Virus record (IMG/VR): IMGVR_UViG_3300047547_000167
Coordinates: 1 to 64,000 of that record
Reading direction: 5' to 3' (one strand)
From: a virus
Length of the DNA: 64,000 nucleotides
Both the position numbers and the translations under genes were made by a program. Below are positions 55,306-64,000 of the stretch, one piece after another. Within the stretch, counting starts at the first letter, position 1. The number at the start of each line of letters is the position of its first letter. A model generated the notes under the pieces. The model worked only from the letters and a program-made list of their open reading frames with translations, did not search any database and was not told the DNA's origin.

Positions 55306-56724
55306 TCAATCAATGATTGCCAGTTTTCTCTGATTACCAAGAGAATCTTTTATGACAATGAACCCGGTAATTAAAGAATCCACCGTGGCCGCATGAATAC
55401 CAAAACGCACCAACCCGCTACCTTTACCCAGCAAAGTGAGGTCTATATTTGCATCCACACCCTGGGGTAGAATCACAGGCCCATTTCCGGGGCCGCCACC
55501 GTAGATGTTGATGCCGCATGTGCTGGCGCTGTCACTGGTCAGCGTAAACAGTGCGTTCTCGCCGCGCCTCAAAGACATTTCGGCAGTGTTTGCTAACATT
55601 CCCCACTTGATTGCGGATGTGTTGGCGCCAACAATTTCAAACGCTGTGTTGCCCGCCGCGTTGTACCATCGGATTGCGTGGGCACCACCGATGCCCTCAC
55701 TTGACATAGCGATAGCTTCGCCGCTTGTCAGAGAGTTACGCATAAAAACGATGCCACTGTTCCAGGTGTTGAACGCGGAGCTTTCCCCCGCAAGCACGAC
55801 CATCGCAGCGGTGGCCGGTGCGGTTGGCGATCCAGCAAAGCGCTCATCTCCACCAGCTGCATACCAAGAGCCGTACATGCCCACAACTTGCGCGTTTGGC
55901 GTCAGGACTGCGTTGTTGCCTTTGTTCTTGGCTCCGATCTCAATGCCGTAGACTGATGCATCACTGATCTCCCGCTGCATCTCAAAAATAGAACCCCAGG
56001 CGTAAGAGCCTGGTCGATTTGCGATTACGTTTACACCTAGGCCAATCGCTTCCTGGTTCGTGTCTGAAGTTCTAACTCCTGCGACGAACATGTACGGCAC
56101 ATCGTCATAATCCGGGGTGCTCGAAACAACAACCTTGCCGTTTCGAGCCAAGTAGTGCGCAGATATGCCGGCGTCAGCAAACCAGCTCGTCCCCGCATTC
56201 GCGGTGTCTTCTCCAGACAACTTAGCTGCCGCATCCCCAATAAACACCCGGTCGGCAAATCGCCAGATGTTCTGCCCATCCGCCCAATTCGGCCTTCCGC
56301 CTCGCAAAATACTCAATTTTCCAGAATCGGTTAAAGCCTCCCAGCGAGCGGCGGGATCGAGAAAAAATGCCACTTTTTTTGGGGTAATTGGCGCGGCAAA
56401 TTTATAGCTGGACACCGGGCGCCCAACAAAAGTGTAAATGCCGTTTTCTGCTGCAGCCAAAAACGCATCCGAGTCATCCCCGCTACCGCTACCTGATCCG
56501 CCATAGTCTTTGACGCTGCTGGCCATTTCGCGCAGCTTTTCCTGCAGGCTTCTGCGAACGCCGCCCAAACCCAACGGGATGTAACCAGGGTATGTACCAA
56601 CCACCCAGTCAGCCAAGCCACCCAGCAAGGTCTTCTTGGTAGCGCCAGCGTTGACGACCGGCAGAGCGTCCGCCGAGGACAGCTCTGAAGCCTGAGTCAT
56701 TTCCGAAATTTTGATGATTGACAT
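55306..56724 (-). CDS. Tail fibre/tailspike protein 1
   Basis: 472 residues. N-terminus MSIIKISEMTQASELSSADA, LADWVVGTYPGYIPLGLGGV is the same anchor type as in tail fibre 2. Middle with a pectate-lyase-like start (GDDSDAFLAAAENGIYTFVG), then glycine-rich beta strands. C-terminus has KDSLGNQRKLAIID. GGAG before the ATG. Probably the main receptor-binding protein, made after the tail-I-like baseplate protein. Confidence 0.82.
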   Translation of the reverse strand: MSIIKISEMTQASELSSADALPVVNAGATKKTLLGGLADWVVGTYPGYIPLGLGGVRRSLQEKLREMASSVKDYGGSGSGSGDDSDAFLAAAENGIYTFVGRPVSSYKFAAPITPKKVAFFLDPAARWEALTDSGKLSILRGGRPNWADGQNIWRFADRVFIGDAAAKLSGEDTANAGTSWFADAGISAHYLARNGKVVVSSTPDYDDVPYMFVAGVRTSDTNQEAIGLGVNVIANRPGSYAWGSIFEMQREISDASVYGIEIGAKNKGNNAVLTPNAQVVGMYGSWYAAGGDERFAGSPTAPATAAMVVLAGESSAFNTWNSGIVFMRNSLTSGEAIAMSSEGIGGAHAIRWYNAAGNTAFEIVGANTSAIKWGMLANTAEMSLRRGENALFTLTSDSASTCGINIYGGGPGNGPVILPQGVDANIDLTLLGKGSGLVRFGIHAATVDSLITGFIVIKDSLGNQRKLAIID

Positions 56725-56755
56725 TGCGTTACTCCATTTTTTTAACTGGCCGCGA

Positions 56756-58126
56756 TCATTCTTCAGCCCCCAGCAGGCGTCCGCTTTCGGTCAGGATGTA
56801 GAACTCGCTCTCCGCGACCACAGCGGTATCTGGCGAGACAAGCGCGGCCAACAGCTCGTCGCTCTCGGTTGTGAGGTACTCGGACGCCTCGGTGAGCAGC
56901 AGCTCCTCGGGGGTGAGCAGGCGTGTGACCTCGCTGCGCACCGCCGGGCCAATTGCCGCCCAGGTCTCGATGTCGCTCCACGCGGATGGCCGCTCCCAGC
57001 TCTGCTGGTACTCCACCCGTGCGTAGTGGGTGCGGTAGTCGCGGACGTGCAGTGCGGCCCGGACGATGTACTGGAAGCCAGCCCACGTCTCGGCGCCCCA
57101 CGGCAGGTCCACCCAGGCTTGGGACGGCACGACCACGTGCGCGAGCCCCCGGCGGACCTCGCGCACGTTGAACAGCGCGGGGTGATTGAGCACGATGCCG
57201 GTGCCGTCGCTCAGCACCAGGGTGTTGTCCAGCGTCTGGCCGCCTTCCATCAGCGCCACACCAGACCTCTGCCGCAGCACACCCAGGCGGGCCACGTGAC
57301 CGGCAGACCCGTCCACGCCTGACGTGTGGGTGATGAGCGGTGGCAGGCTGATAACGCCAGCGGCGCGGTTGCGCTCGATGACGGCATTCACGGCATCCCA
57401 TTCAACCGTGGAGCGCGCCACGGGCTGGATCAGGTGGTGCCCTACCCGTTGGCCGTCCTGAAACTTGGCCGACCCCGACAGCTCGGAGTTGTCCAGCTGG
57501 AAAATCTCGCGCCAGGGCTCCTCGATGCGGACATCAAACCCGGTGGCGTCGAGGATGGCCAGCTCGATGGCGCGGGCGTTGTTGCGGGCGCGGAAGGCCT
57601 CGCGCGGGATGCGTATGCGCAGAGCGGCATCCGCCTCGCCGGGCAGGCGTGGCACGCCGTACAGGGCAGCCCAGAGGTCGAGCCATTCGCCTTCGGCGGT
57701 GCCAATGACCATTTGCAGCAGCGCCTGGCGCACCTGCTCCTTGGCCCCCAGCACCTCGTCGGCGTAGCCGCTCAGCAGCACCCACAGCAGGGAGGTGAAG
57801 CCCGTGATGTGGTCGCCATTGGACTGCGCCTGGTCGCCCGAGCCCTCCACCAGCACCACGGCGGACAGGCCGGAGAATTTCGTGGACAGCGACTCGACGG
57901 TGAACCCGTCGGCAACCAGCGCGGCGGCCAGCCCACCCACGGTGTACTGCCGCAGGTCGTGGGTGACGGACAGCATGCCAGCGGTGGCCGTGAGCACGCG
58001 GTCTGCAATTTCCCAGGACGCGCCATCGGCGTGACTGAGCCGGAACGCCAGCTCAGCCGCAGGCGCAGCGTCAAACACCGCAGCATGCGGGTATTTGAGC
58101 AGCCGCTGGAGCGCCGTCTGGGTCAT
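56756..58126 (-). CDS. Tail protein I / baseplate-fibre connector (P2 gpI-like)
   Basis: 456 residues. N-terminal region (LKYPHAAVFDAAPAAELAFR), ESLSTKFSGLSAVVLVEGSG and EGEWLDLWAALYGVPRLPGE match the P2 gpI/DUF2313 type; a C-terminal beta region (WSDIETWAAIGPAVRSEVTR) is added. ATGA overlap with baseplate J. Links baseplate to fibres. Confidence 0.8.
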   Translation of the reverse strand: MTQTALQRLLKYPHAAVFDAAPAAELAFRLSHADGASWEIADRVLTATAGMLSVTHDLRQYTVGGLAAALVADGFTVESLSTKFSGLSAVVLVEGSGDQAQSNGDHITGFTSLLWVLLSGYADEVLGAKEQVRQALLQMVIGTAEGEWLDLWAALYGVPRLPGEADAALRIRIPREAFRARNNARAIELAILDATGFDVRIEEPWREIFQLDNSELSGSAKFQDGQRVGHHLIQPVARSTVEWDAVNAVIERNRAAGVISLPPLITHTSGVDGSAGHVARLGVLRQRSGVALMEGGQTLDNTLVLSDGTGIVLNHPALFNVREVRRGLAHVVVPSQAWVDLPWGAETWAGFQYIVRAALHVRDYRTHYARVEYQQSWERPSAWSDIETWAAIGPAVRSEVTRLLTPEELLLTEASEYLTTESDELLAALVSPDTAVVAESEFYILTESGRLLGAEE

Positions 58127-59217
58127 AGCGCCGTGACAGTCAGCGCGCCAGCCACCAGCGCCTCACTGGGGCCGCATACGATGTTGGCCGTGGAGCCGGG
58201 CACGATGGACGCCACGCCGGGCGCGGCCAGCATGGACTCGACCAGCGAGCCCAGGTACAGCGTGGCCCCGGGCGGGACGGCGGCAAGCTCTGCGGCCATG
58301 ATGTCCCCCAGGCGCTGCTCCACGGTGCTGTTGAGCGTGTAGCCGTCGAACATGCCGACCTGCACGGCCAGTGGCACGGCACGCTCCACCATGGGGAGCA
58401 CCTGAATCTCGACCCCGGCAGATCGGTACCCGGGCGTGATGACGCCCAGCTGGTCGTCGCGGCTGCCTTCGAGCAGTGCTTGGGCGGCCTCCAAAATCTC
58501 TGAAGATGGCTCGCCACGGTTGGTGTAGAGGTAAATCCGAACCAGGCCAGGCTGCTCATCGAGCCCGGCGCGGGTGACGTATTCGAAGACGTTGCCGTCG
58601 GCATCCAGCACCACAGGCGACCGTGCGGCATAGAGGCACGCATACACGGTGCCGCGCGACAGCGCGCCGACAAACTCGGCGAACCGCGCCTCGCGCTCGG
58701 CGTCGGTCTCTGGGTCGCGCCCGGTGGTGATCGCCGGATTGCTGACGGTGTAGCCGTCGCCGAACGCCGACGATACCGTGATGAGCCCGGCTGCGATGTT
58801 GCCCACCAGGCCGGGTGTGCCAAACGACACGGGCACGCGCACCACGGTCTGGCTTGCTGCCCAGGTGACGGCTGCCGTGGACTCGTAGACGCGGCCATCC
58901 ACGGCGGTGAACACCGTGCCAATCGGGATGGCCAGCGGCGACACCACGGGGGCCGGGCGGGAGATGCTGACGAACCCGGAGGCGCGCGCCGCCGGTAGCT
59001 TGGTGAAGCCGAACGACTGGAACGTGGCCACCGGAATGGCGTCGCGCAACCCCAGGAACATCTGGAGGTAAAGCTCCTCCATTTCCACGGCTGGGGCTTC
59101 CATGAGCGTGCGCGCCACAGAGCCCGGCTGGAAGTCGGTGATCTTGGTGGTGACGCTGCGCGCGTGGTTGATCTGCGCGGCGACAATCGAAACAAAGTCC
59201 TTCAGCTGGAACGGCAC
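58123..59217 (-). CDS. Baseplate J-like protein
   Basis: 364 residues. ARTLMEAPAVEMEELYLQMF, ISRPAPVVSPLAIPIGTVFT, VPVSFGTPGLVGNIAAGLI, TTGRDPETDAEREARFAEFV and LVRIYLYTNRGEPS match baseplate J (P2 gpJ/T4 gp6 family), which forms the wedge. Follows the gp25/LysM protein by 8 bp. Confidence 0.92.
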   Translation of the reverse strand: MPFQLKDFVSIVAAQINHARSVTTKITDFQPGSVARTLMEAPAVEMEELYLQMFLGLRDAIPVATFQSFGFTKLPAARASGFVSISRPAPVVSPLAIPIGTVFTAVDGRVYESTAAVTWAASQTVVRVPVSFGTPGLVGNIAAGLITVSSAFGDGYTVSNPAITTGRDPETDAEREARFAEFVGALSRGTVYACLYAARSPVVLDADGNVFEYVTRAGLDEQPGLVRIYLYTNRGEPSSEILEAAQALLEGSRDDQLGVITPGYRSAGVEIQVLPMVERAVPLAVQVGMFDGYTLNSTVEQRLGDIMAAELAAVPPGATLYLGSLVESMLAAPGVASIVPGSTANIVCGPSEALVAGALTVTAL

Positions 59218-59225
59218 AGGAATCC

Positions 59226-59843
59226 TTAATCGCTGACCACGAGGTCAACGGAGCTACCCTCAATCGCCACCGCGCGAGCGGTGACCTTGACGGCATCAAA
59301 CTGCACATCGGCGCGCGAGGAATCGACGCTCGCCACCCTGTAGTCGGCCTCCAGCGCGGACTTCACGTACTGGGCACCCAGCAGGCCCGCCACGGGGCCG
59401 TTCATGGAGCCCAGGAGCCGCCAAACCCGGCAGCCGTACTCCGGGTGCCGACGGGCCTGCCCGGTGGGCGTGATGAGCCTGTGCTCCAGCTGCTGCCGCA
59501 GGTTGTCCAGCCCGGCGCGCACCATGATGTCGCCCGCGCCGTCGTCCTGAAGCTGCCGCCCCACCATGGCGCAATCCCGCTCGTAGACCTGCCCGCGCTC
59601 GGCATCGTCGGTCCACACCCCAACCGGCGCCGGAACCTTCAGGGCCGCCCCGCTGAGCACCACGCCCGGCGCGACACGCTGCGGGTCGTCGGTGATGTAG
59701 GGCCACACCAGCTTGTTCAACCAAACCAGCTCCACCCATCGGTTTGCGTCGCCCAGCTCTCGCGCGGCAACGGACTGCAGGTCGTCGCCGCGATGGGTTT
59801 CCACCAGGCGGTAATTGGGCTCGCCGCGCTCAAACTCGCTCAC
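59226..59843 (-). CDS. Baseplate protein: LysM plus gp25-like domain
   Basis: 205 residues. N-terminal LysM-like segment (VETHRGDDLQSVAARELGDA, RWVELVWLNKLVWPYITDD) and a C-terminal gp25/gpW-type wedge domain (LEHRLITPTGQARRHPEYGC). ATGA overlap with the upstream protein. The two domains are usually separate genes. Confidence 0.82.
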   Translation of the reverse strand: MSEFERGEPNYRLVETHRGDDLQSVAARELGDANRWVELVWLNKLVWPYITDDPQRVAPGVVLSGAALKVPAPVGVWTDDAERGQVYERDCAMVGRQLQDDGAGDIMVRAGLDNLRQQLEHRLITPTGQARRHPEYGCRVWRLLGSMNGPVAGLLGAQYVKSALEADYRVASVDSSRADVQFDAVKVTARAVAIEGSSVDLVVSD

Positions 59844-61027
59844 GCCGCCACCTCCACACCGCCAGAGATGATTGAGGTGAGGCGCCCGATTTCAGGCATG
59901 GGCACAGGAGCCAGCACGGGGTCCATGCCAACCAGCGTCGAGATGCCGCCCAGAGCCGCACTGCTTACCGAGACGGGCCCCTTTTCGGGCGTCATCAGCT
60001 CAAAGACGTTGAGGTTGGCATACGGGCTGTAAGGGCGGCCACCGGTCGTACTGGAGCAGTTCGATGCCCCGTAGAGCCCCGTGTACTGCTCGTAGACTTT
60101 GCGAGGCCGCAGGCTGTTGGCGAAGATGCACAAGGCCTCGTTGTAGGCCGCCGCCACGTTGGAAATTTTGGAGCGAATGTCGCCAGGCAGGCCAGCAATC
60201 GAACTCACGACGCGAAACACATTGAGCCCCACACTGGCCAGGCTGCTGGCGACCGAGATCAGGCGGTTGCCGACACCGGTGGCCAGGTTTTTTGCGTCGC
60301 GCAGCACGCTGAGCACGGAACTGAGCACGCCGTTTGTCATGGACACGAATCCGGTGATGGCCTCCGAGACGCCCGCAAACACCCCGTCGAGCGCACCCAG
60401 CGCATCATCCAGCCAGCTCTTGACGCTGGGCTGGTAGGACGCCAGGCGGCCGACCGTGCGATCAAGCGCGACCACGCCGTTGGCCGGGCTCCCGTACCCT
60501 GGCCCAAGTTTCACGGAGGCCTCCACCGAGGTGCTGACGGCCTGCAATGTGATGTTGTACTGCCAGAGCAGAGGCCGAGACTTTGAGCGGCGCAGCACGA
60601 ACTGCATGGGCACCACGGACCACGCGAAGCCGTCCAGCGTGTCGATGAACAACAGCTTCACCATGGCGGGGTCCATCCCGCGATCAATCGCCGCCTGCTT
60701 GGCATTGTGGTAGTCGTGCACCACTAGCTGATTCAGGGCGTCAAACGCCTGCGCGCCGTCCATGCCGGTGCCAAGGGCCTGGCGCCAGCCGGTGTGCCCG
60801 GAGATCGTGACCGAAGGCATCCCGGCGCCAAAGTTGTCCACCCAGCCCTTGATGTCGCCATGCGCCAGCGTCTGGTGCACGGCAGAGCGCGATGGCTCGT
60901 TGCGGGTCAGGTCTTCCGGGCGAATGTTGAGGCTGACAGCGCGACCAACGGAGCCCACGTTGTCCAGCGCGAACGCAATCGGACGAACTCCGGCTCGCTG
61001 TTCTGTGGGCGCAGGGCGGTCAATCAT
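59840..61027 (-). CDS. Baseplate/hub-associated protein, 395 aa
   Basis: N-terminal GSVGRAVSLNIRPEDLTRNE, TISGHTGWRQALGTGMDGAQ, KLLFIDTLDGFAWSVVPMQF and LRRSKSRPLLWQYNITLQAV resemble phage tail hub-adaptor proteins, often next to spike genes. The C-terminal half is helical and Ser/Ala-rich. The ATG lies 6 nt after a late -10 with no SD (leaderless prediction). Confidence 0.75.
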   Translation of the reverse strand: MIDRPAPTEQRAGVRPIAFALDNVGSVGRAVSLNIRPEDLTRNEPSRSAVHQTLAHGDIKGWVDNFGAGMPSVTISGHTGWRQALGTGMDGAQAFDALNQLVVHDYHNAKQAAIDRGMDPAMVKLLFIDTLDGFAWSVVPMQFVLRRSKSRPLLWQYNITLQAVSTSVEASVKLGPGYGSPANGVVALDRTVGRLASYQPSVKSWLDDALGALDGVFAGVSEAITGFVSMTNGVLSSVLSVLRDAKNLATGVGNRLISVASSLASVGLNVFRVVSSIAGLPGDIRSKISNVAAAYNEALCIFANSLRPRKVYEQYTGLYGASNCSSTTGGRPYSPYANLNVFELMTPEKGPVSVSSAALGGISTLVGMDPVLAPVPMPEIGRLTSIISGGVEVAA

Positions 61028-61033
61028 GCCGCC

Positions 61034-61052
61034 ATTCTTGCGTCACGACGAC
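61034..61052 (-). promoter_or_regulatory. Late promoter motif (leaderless type)
   Basis: Leftward GTCGTCGTGACGCAAGAAT. AAGAAT ends 6 nt before the ATG at 61027. Confidence 0.6.
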
Positions 61053-61058
61053 GGCGGA

Positions 61059-61802
61059 TCAGCCGACGGGTGGGTCGGTGTTGTCCGGGCCGCGCAGAAT
61101 GCCGCTGTGCACGTGCTCCAGGAAGCTGATGCCGTCGATGGTCACATCGCCATCCACCACCACTGGGCCGGTGATGTGGGTGCTGGGCGTGTCGAGCGTG
61201 ACTGATGGGGCCTTGATGGTGAGCGCCTCGGCGAATTCAAGCGCCCCGCCCTTGGCCACCGTCACACTGAGCGCGCCGTCTGGTGTCAGGCTCAGGTCGA
61301 AGGCGCCAGGCACGAACACGCGCACGCCGATGTTGCGCTCGGTGTTGCGGTCGAGCGCCAGGTTCTTGTCCACGTTCTTGCCGCCCAGGTCTTCGTGCTC
61401 CAGGCTTTCGGCGAACCGGACGAATGCGCCGCTGGGGTGGTGCAGCTCCATGTTGCCGTTGGCGTCCACGGTCGAATAAACGTCCGATGTGTGCCGCGTG
61501 AAAGCGCGGTCCTGCTCCTTGAACGTCATCTGGGAAATCTGCGGGAACAGGTAGCCCACAACCACGGGGTTGTTGCGGATAAACCCCACGATGGCGATCT
61601 GGTCCTGCCCGTTTCGCTTGGTGATATCCCACTTGTCCTTGCGCGCCGGCACGCTCGGCATGTTGACCGAACCCGAGCGGGCGCTGCCGTTTGACGTGAG
61701 CACCTGCACGCCGATCATGCGGGAGCCGTCGTCCATCATGACCAGATCGACGGAGTGATCCTCCGGGTGAACGTCCACCACGATACCTTGACGCATGTTC
61801 AT
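61059..61802 (-). CDS. Baseplate spike (gpV-like)
   Basis: 247 residues from ATG 61802, ATGA overlap with the hub gene. An N-terminal OB-fold (QGIVVDVHPEDHSVDLVMMD, IAIVGFIRNNPVVVGYLFPQ) and a C-terminal beta-helix ending HVHSGILRGPDNTDPPVG, with an HxH iron-binding tip. It pierces the host membrane. Confidence 0.87.
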   Translation of the reverse strand: MNMRQGIVVDVHPEDHSVDLVMMDDGSRMIGVQVLTSNGSARSGSVNMPSVPARKDKWDITKRNGQDQIAIVGFIRNNPVVVGYLFPQISQMTFKEQDRAFTRHTSDVYSTVDANGNMELHHPSGAFVRFAESLEHEDLGGKNVDKNLALDRNTERNIGVRVFVPGAFDLSLTPDGALSVTVAKGGALEFAEALTIKAPSVTLDTPSTHITGPVVVDGDVTIDGISFLEHVHSGILRGPDNTDPPVG

Positions 61803-63355
61803 GGCAGCACCCCTTGGCGGCTGGACTGTTCCACGAGCCACGGAGACGACGACAGGCCCTCCATGGATGTGCGCAGGGCAAAGCCCTCCCCGCGCTCGAA
61901 TGTGAGCGTGGTCACGTAGCCCTGGTACGGAATGAACTCATGGTCCACCTGGACGATGTAGGCGTCCCACACCATGCGCCCGAGCACGAAACGGGCGTAG
62001 TCGCCAGCCTTCAACATCTCGGCGCCATCTGGGCGCATGAGGCCGCCCTTGATGCGGGCGGTACCGCGCTCCAGCACGACGTTGTCCCGGTTCATCTCCA
62101 CCATGTGGCGGCGGCGGCGCTCGATCCACGCCTCCTGCTTGACGGACCGCTCGTCCTGTTCCTTTTCGGGCTGCCCGCTTTGCTGGTTGGTGATCTCGTC
62201 CCCGGCCTGCTGCGTCTCGGCATACATGGGCCGCACGCCGTAATACTTCACAGCGGTGTTTGGGTACTCGCGGGTGGAGACGGTCTCGCTGTTTTCAGCG
62301 ATAGCCGACAGCTTGCGCTGCATGTCATCAATCAGGTCGAAGCGGCTGTTGTTGACCCAGTAGAAGTTGGCCACCGTGGCGTCGGTCCGCATCACGGACA
62401 TGCTCACGATCTGCTCATCCAGCACCGGTACGTAAACGGGGTCTGGCGCGTCATCCTGAATCTTGCGGTCGGTGGAGCCATCCGGGGCTGTGAGGTGCAA
62501 CGCCGGGATGGCACGGTACACGCAGTGCACACCGTCCTCGCGGTCCTCCACGTAAAGCTCGTTCCAGACACCAACATCGCCGTGCAGCCGCATGATCTCG
62601 TAGAGCGACCCCTGCATGGACTGGAACGACTGGTTCACCGAGCCGTGCTTGACCGAGATGCTGTCGCCGGTCTGTATTTCCTTCGGAATGTCGGACGGCA
62701 GCGTGTCCGGCAGGAACCCAGCCAGGTGCGGATTGATGATCTTCTCGACCATCTGCCGAATGAACTCGCCAGCTGGCAGCGCCGCAACCACGCTGACACC
62801 GAAAAGCTCGGACAGGTTGAAGCTGGTGAGCAACGCTTTGCCCTCAACATAAGACGGTAGGTGCAGCACCTGGAACGTCTGCCAGATTTTCCCGTAGTCC
62901 TGCCCGGTGATGGCCACTTGCCGCTGCGGCGTTCCGTCCTGGCTCATGCTCTGGCTGCGGTGCACCTCGGACACGAAGCCCCGCATGACGATGGGGTACT
63001 TGCCGCCAGGCGGAGCGGAGCCAACCCCGCTCCACATGCGAATCTCGATCACGTCCATCGGCTCCACGAGGCCGTAGACGGTTTCCAACGACTGGAAGCC
63101 GGGCGGCGTGAAGTTTGACACCCAGTCCTTCTGGGCTGCGTCCATGAAGGTGATGGACCAGCCGCCTGCTGGCTCGCGCACGGACTTGCTTGTCCGCACG
63201 GATGAGCCATCCCCAAGAAATGGGGTCAGATCAATGTAGGGGTCTTTGCCCTGGTACCGCGTTGACACGCCGGATTTGCCATCAATGGTCCGGCGGTCGA
63301 TGGTTTTGAAAAGCCAGACCGCGCAGCGTGGGGTTGCGTCTTGAAGCGTTGCCAT
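61799..63355 (-). CDS. Baseplate hub protein
   Basis: 518 residues. GGWSITFMDAAQKDWVSNFT, VMRGFVSEVHRSQSMSQDGT, VAITGQDYGKIWQTFQVLHL: gp27/gpD-type hub beta domains. Carries the spike. Starts 6 bp after the upstream tape-measure stop. Confidence 0.8.
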   Translation of the reverse strand: MATLQDATPRCAVWLFKTIDRRTIDGKSGVSTRYQGKDPYIDLTPFLGDGSSVRTSKSVREPAGGWSITFMDAAQKDWVSNFTPPGFQSLETVYGLVEPMDVIEIRMWSGVGSAPPGGKYPIVMRGFVSEVHRSQSMSQDGTPQRQVAITGQDYGKIWQTFQVLHLPSYVEGKALLTSFNLSELFGVSVVAALPAGEFIRQMVEKIINPHLAGFLPDTLPSDIPKEIQTGDSISVKHGSVNQSFQSMQGSLYEIMRLHGDVGVWNELYVEDREDGVHCVYRAIPALHLTAPDGSTDRKIQDDAPDPVYVPVLDEQIVSMSVMRTDATVANFYWVNNSRFDLIDDMQRKLSAIAENSETVSTREYPNTAVKYYGVRPMYAETQQAGDEITNQQSGQPEKEQDERSVKQEAWIERRRRHMVEMNRDNVVLERGTARIKGGLMRPDGAEMLKAGDYARFVLGRMVWDAYIVQVDHEFIPYQGYVTTLTFERGEGFALRTSMEGLSSSPWLVEQSSRQGVLP

Positions 63356-63360
63356 GACCG

Positions 63361-64000
63361 TCAGTATCCCATGGATGGCCGCCAGTTTGACTGGACGCGG
63401 GTCTGGACCTGCTGGGGCGCCCCCATGGGCCGTCCATTGGCATCCACCACGCGCACAGTGATGTCGTCGGCGCTGATGTTGTAAGACGGGGTGGCGCCGC
63501 GACTCGACCCAGCGCCAGGCGGCAGCGGAGTCCCCTCCCCGATCTTGGTTCCATCAACGCGGGCCATGATATCGGCGGCATAGGCCTCGGCGGCGGGGCC
63601 CGAGCCGTTGTAGGCACGAACACCGGAGCGCACGCTGCCCGTCCGCTGAATGTTGTTCTTGAGCAGCTTCGCAGCCTCTTCAATCGACCGCTCGGGATTG
63701 CGCCAGTCGTCGGTCAGCCCGCGCTCGGCCAGGAAGGCGGAGTTGTGTTGCATCAACCCGTAGTCCCGGGTGCCGTTGCGGTTGACGCCGCCCACCGCGC
63801 CAGGGCGCATGTTGGACTCCTTCATGGCGATGGCCTTCAGGATGCGCGGGTCCACGCCGTACTGCTTGCCGTACTTCACGAACAGGTCGTCAAACGTGCC
63901 AGGCGCCTCTGCGCCGCCGCTCGACGTGTAGCTGCGCCCGCCTCCACCTGCGGCTGCCGGAGCATTCCCCATCCGGCCCAGCCGCGCACTCTCTGCTGCC
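63361..64000 (-). CDS. Tape-measure C-terminus with lytic transglycosylase domain (partial)
   Basis: The open frame continues past the right edge with no stop, so the ATG at 63972 is internal. SLT domain: KYGKQYGVDPRILKAIAMKE, SNMRPGAVGG, YGLMQHNSAFLAERG and SVRSGVRAYNGSGPAAEAYA. The C-terminus (MGAPQQVQTRVQSNWRPSMG) is typical of tape-measure ends. Degrades peptidoglycan at DNA entry. Confidence 0.85.
   Translation of the reverse strand, partial: AAESARLGRMGNAPAAAGGGGRSYTSSGGAEAPGTFDDLFVKYGKQYGVDPRILKAIAMKESNMRPGAVGGVNRNGTRDYGLMQHNSAFLAERGLTDDWRNPERSIEEAAKLLKNNIQRTGSVRSGVRAYNGSGPAAEAYAADIMARVDGTKIGEGTPLPPGAGSSRGATPSYNISADDITVRVVDANGRPMGAPQQVQTRVQSNWRPSMGY

Overview
The window is a large part of a temperate, contractile-tailed (myovirus-type) bacteriophage genome with high GC. 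The host is probably a betaproteobacterium, possibly a member of the Comamonadaceae. That host guess rests on gene style, on the GC and on a bacterial tRNA-Lys(CTT) 3' end carried at 44731-44776, not on a database search. Almost all DNA is coding, and genes are packed with ATGA, GTGA and TGATG overlaps.

Layout. (1) 1-9502, mostly leftward: portal, its downstream neighbours and a very large terminase. A rightward early cassette (4505-5751, with dUTPase) sits inside this block. (2) 9567-18056, leftward: Nudix protein, a 1134-residue ADP-ribosyltransferase with a kinase-like domain, ParB-methyltransferase fusion, likely small terminase. (3) 18240-21641, leftward: about ten small conserved or membrane proteins. 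(4) 21642-22178: non-coding region with about 15 copies of GGGAACC/GGTTCCC around an AT-rich core. (5) 22179-30927, rightward: about 24 small early genes, including an RdgC homologue and thymidylate synthase. (6) 37997-30990, leftward replication unit: small HTH protein, DUF4406-like protein, SF2 helicase, SSB, HNH, VRR-NUC nuclease, primase-helicase. (7) 38162-46408, rightward: HNH, RecE-like nuclease, SbcC/RecF-like ATPase, probable annealing protein, excisionase-like and HU-like proteins, attachment site, integrase, zinc finger. (8) 64000-46386, leftward: tape-measure C-terminus, hub, spike, baseplate, tail fibres, holin candidates, endolysin and spanins.

The single attachment site beside the integrase lies in the middle of the window. 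The leftward structural operon runs off both ends: portal side at position 1, tape-measure side at position 64000. Capsid, connector, sheath and tube genes are absent. This is what a circular or circularly permuted free phage genome, cut at an arbitrary point, would look like. An integrated prophage would instead be flanked by att sites.

Two repeated promoter-like signals appear to organise expression. A leftward motif, roughly TCGTCGTGACGCNANAAT, stands upstream of at least eleven leftward late or structural genes. Six times the start codon lies only 6-7 bases after the -10-like hexamer, which predicts leaderless mRNAs. A second motif (13-bp quasi-palindrome GCAAAATTGTTGC followed by a TAGAAT-like -10 and GCATC) stands upstream of early rightward genes and a few leftward ones, and looks like a promoter with a built-in operator. 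A 75-residue HTH protein at 37770-37997 is the only repressor-sized candidate seen. All family assignments are by eye from motifs; no searches were run.
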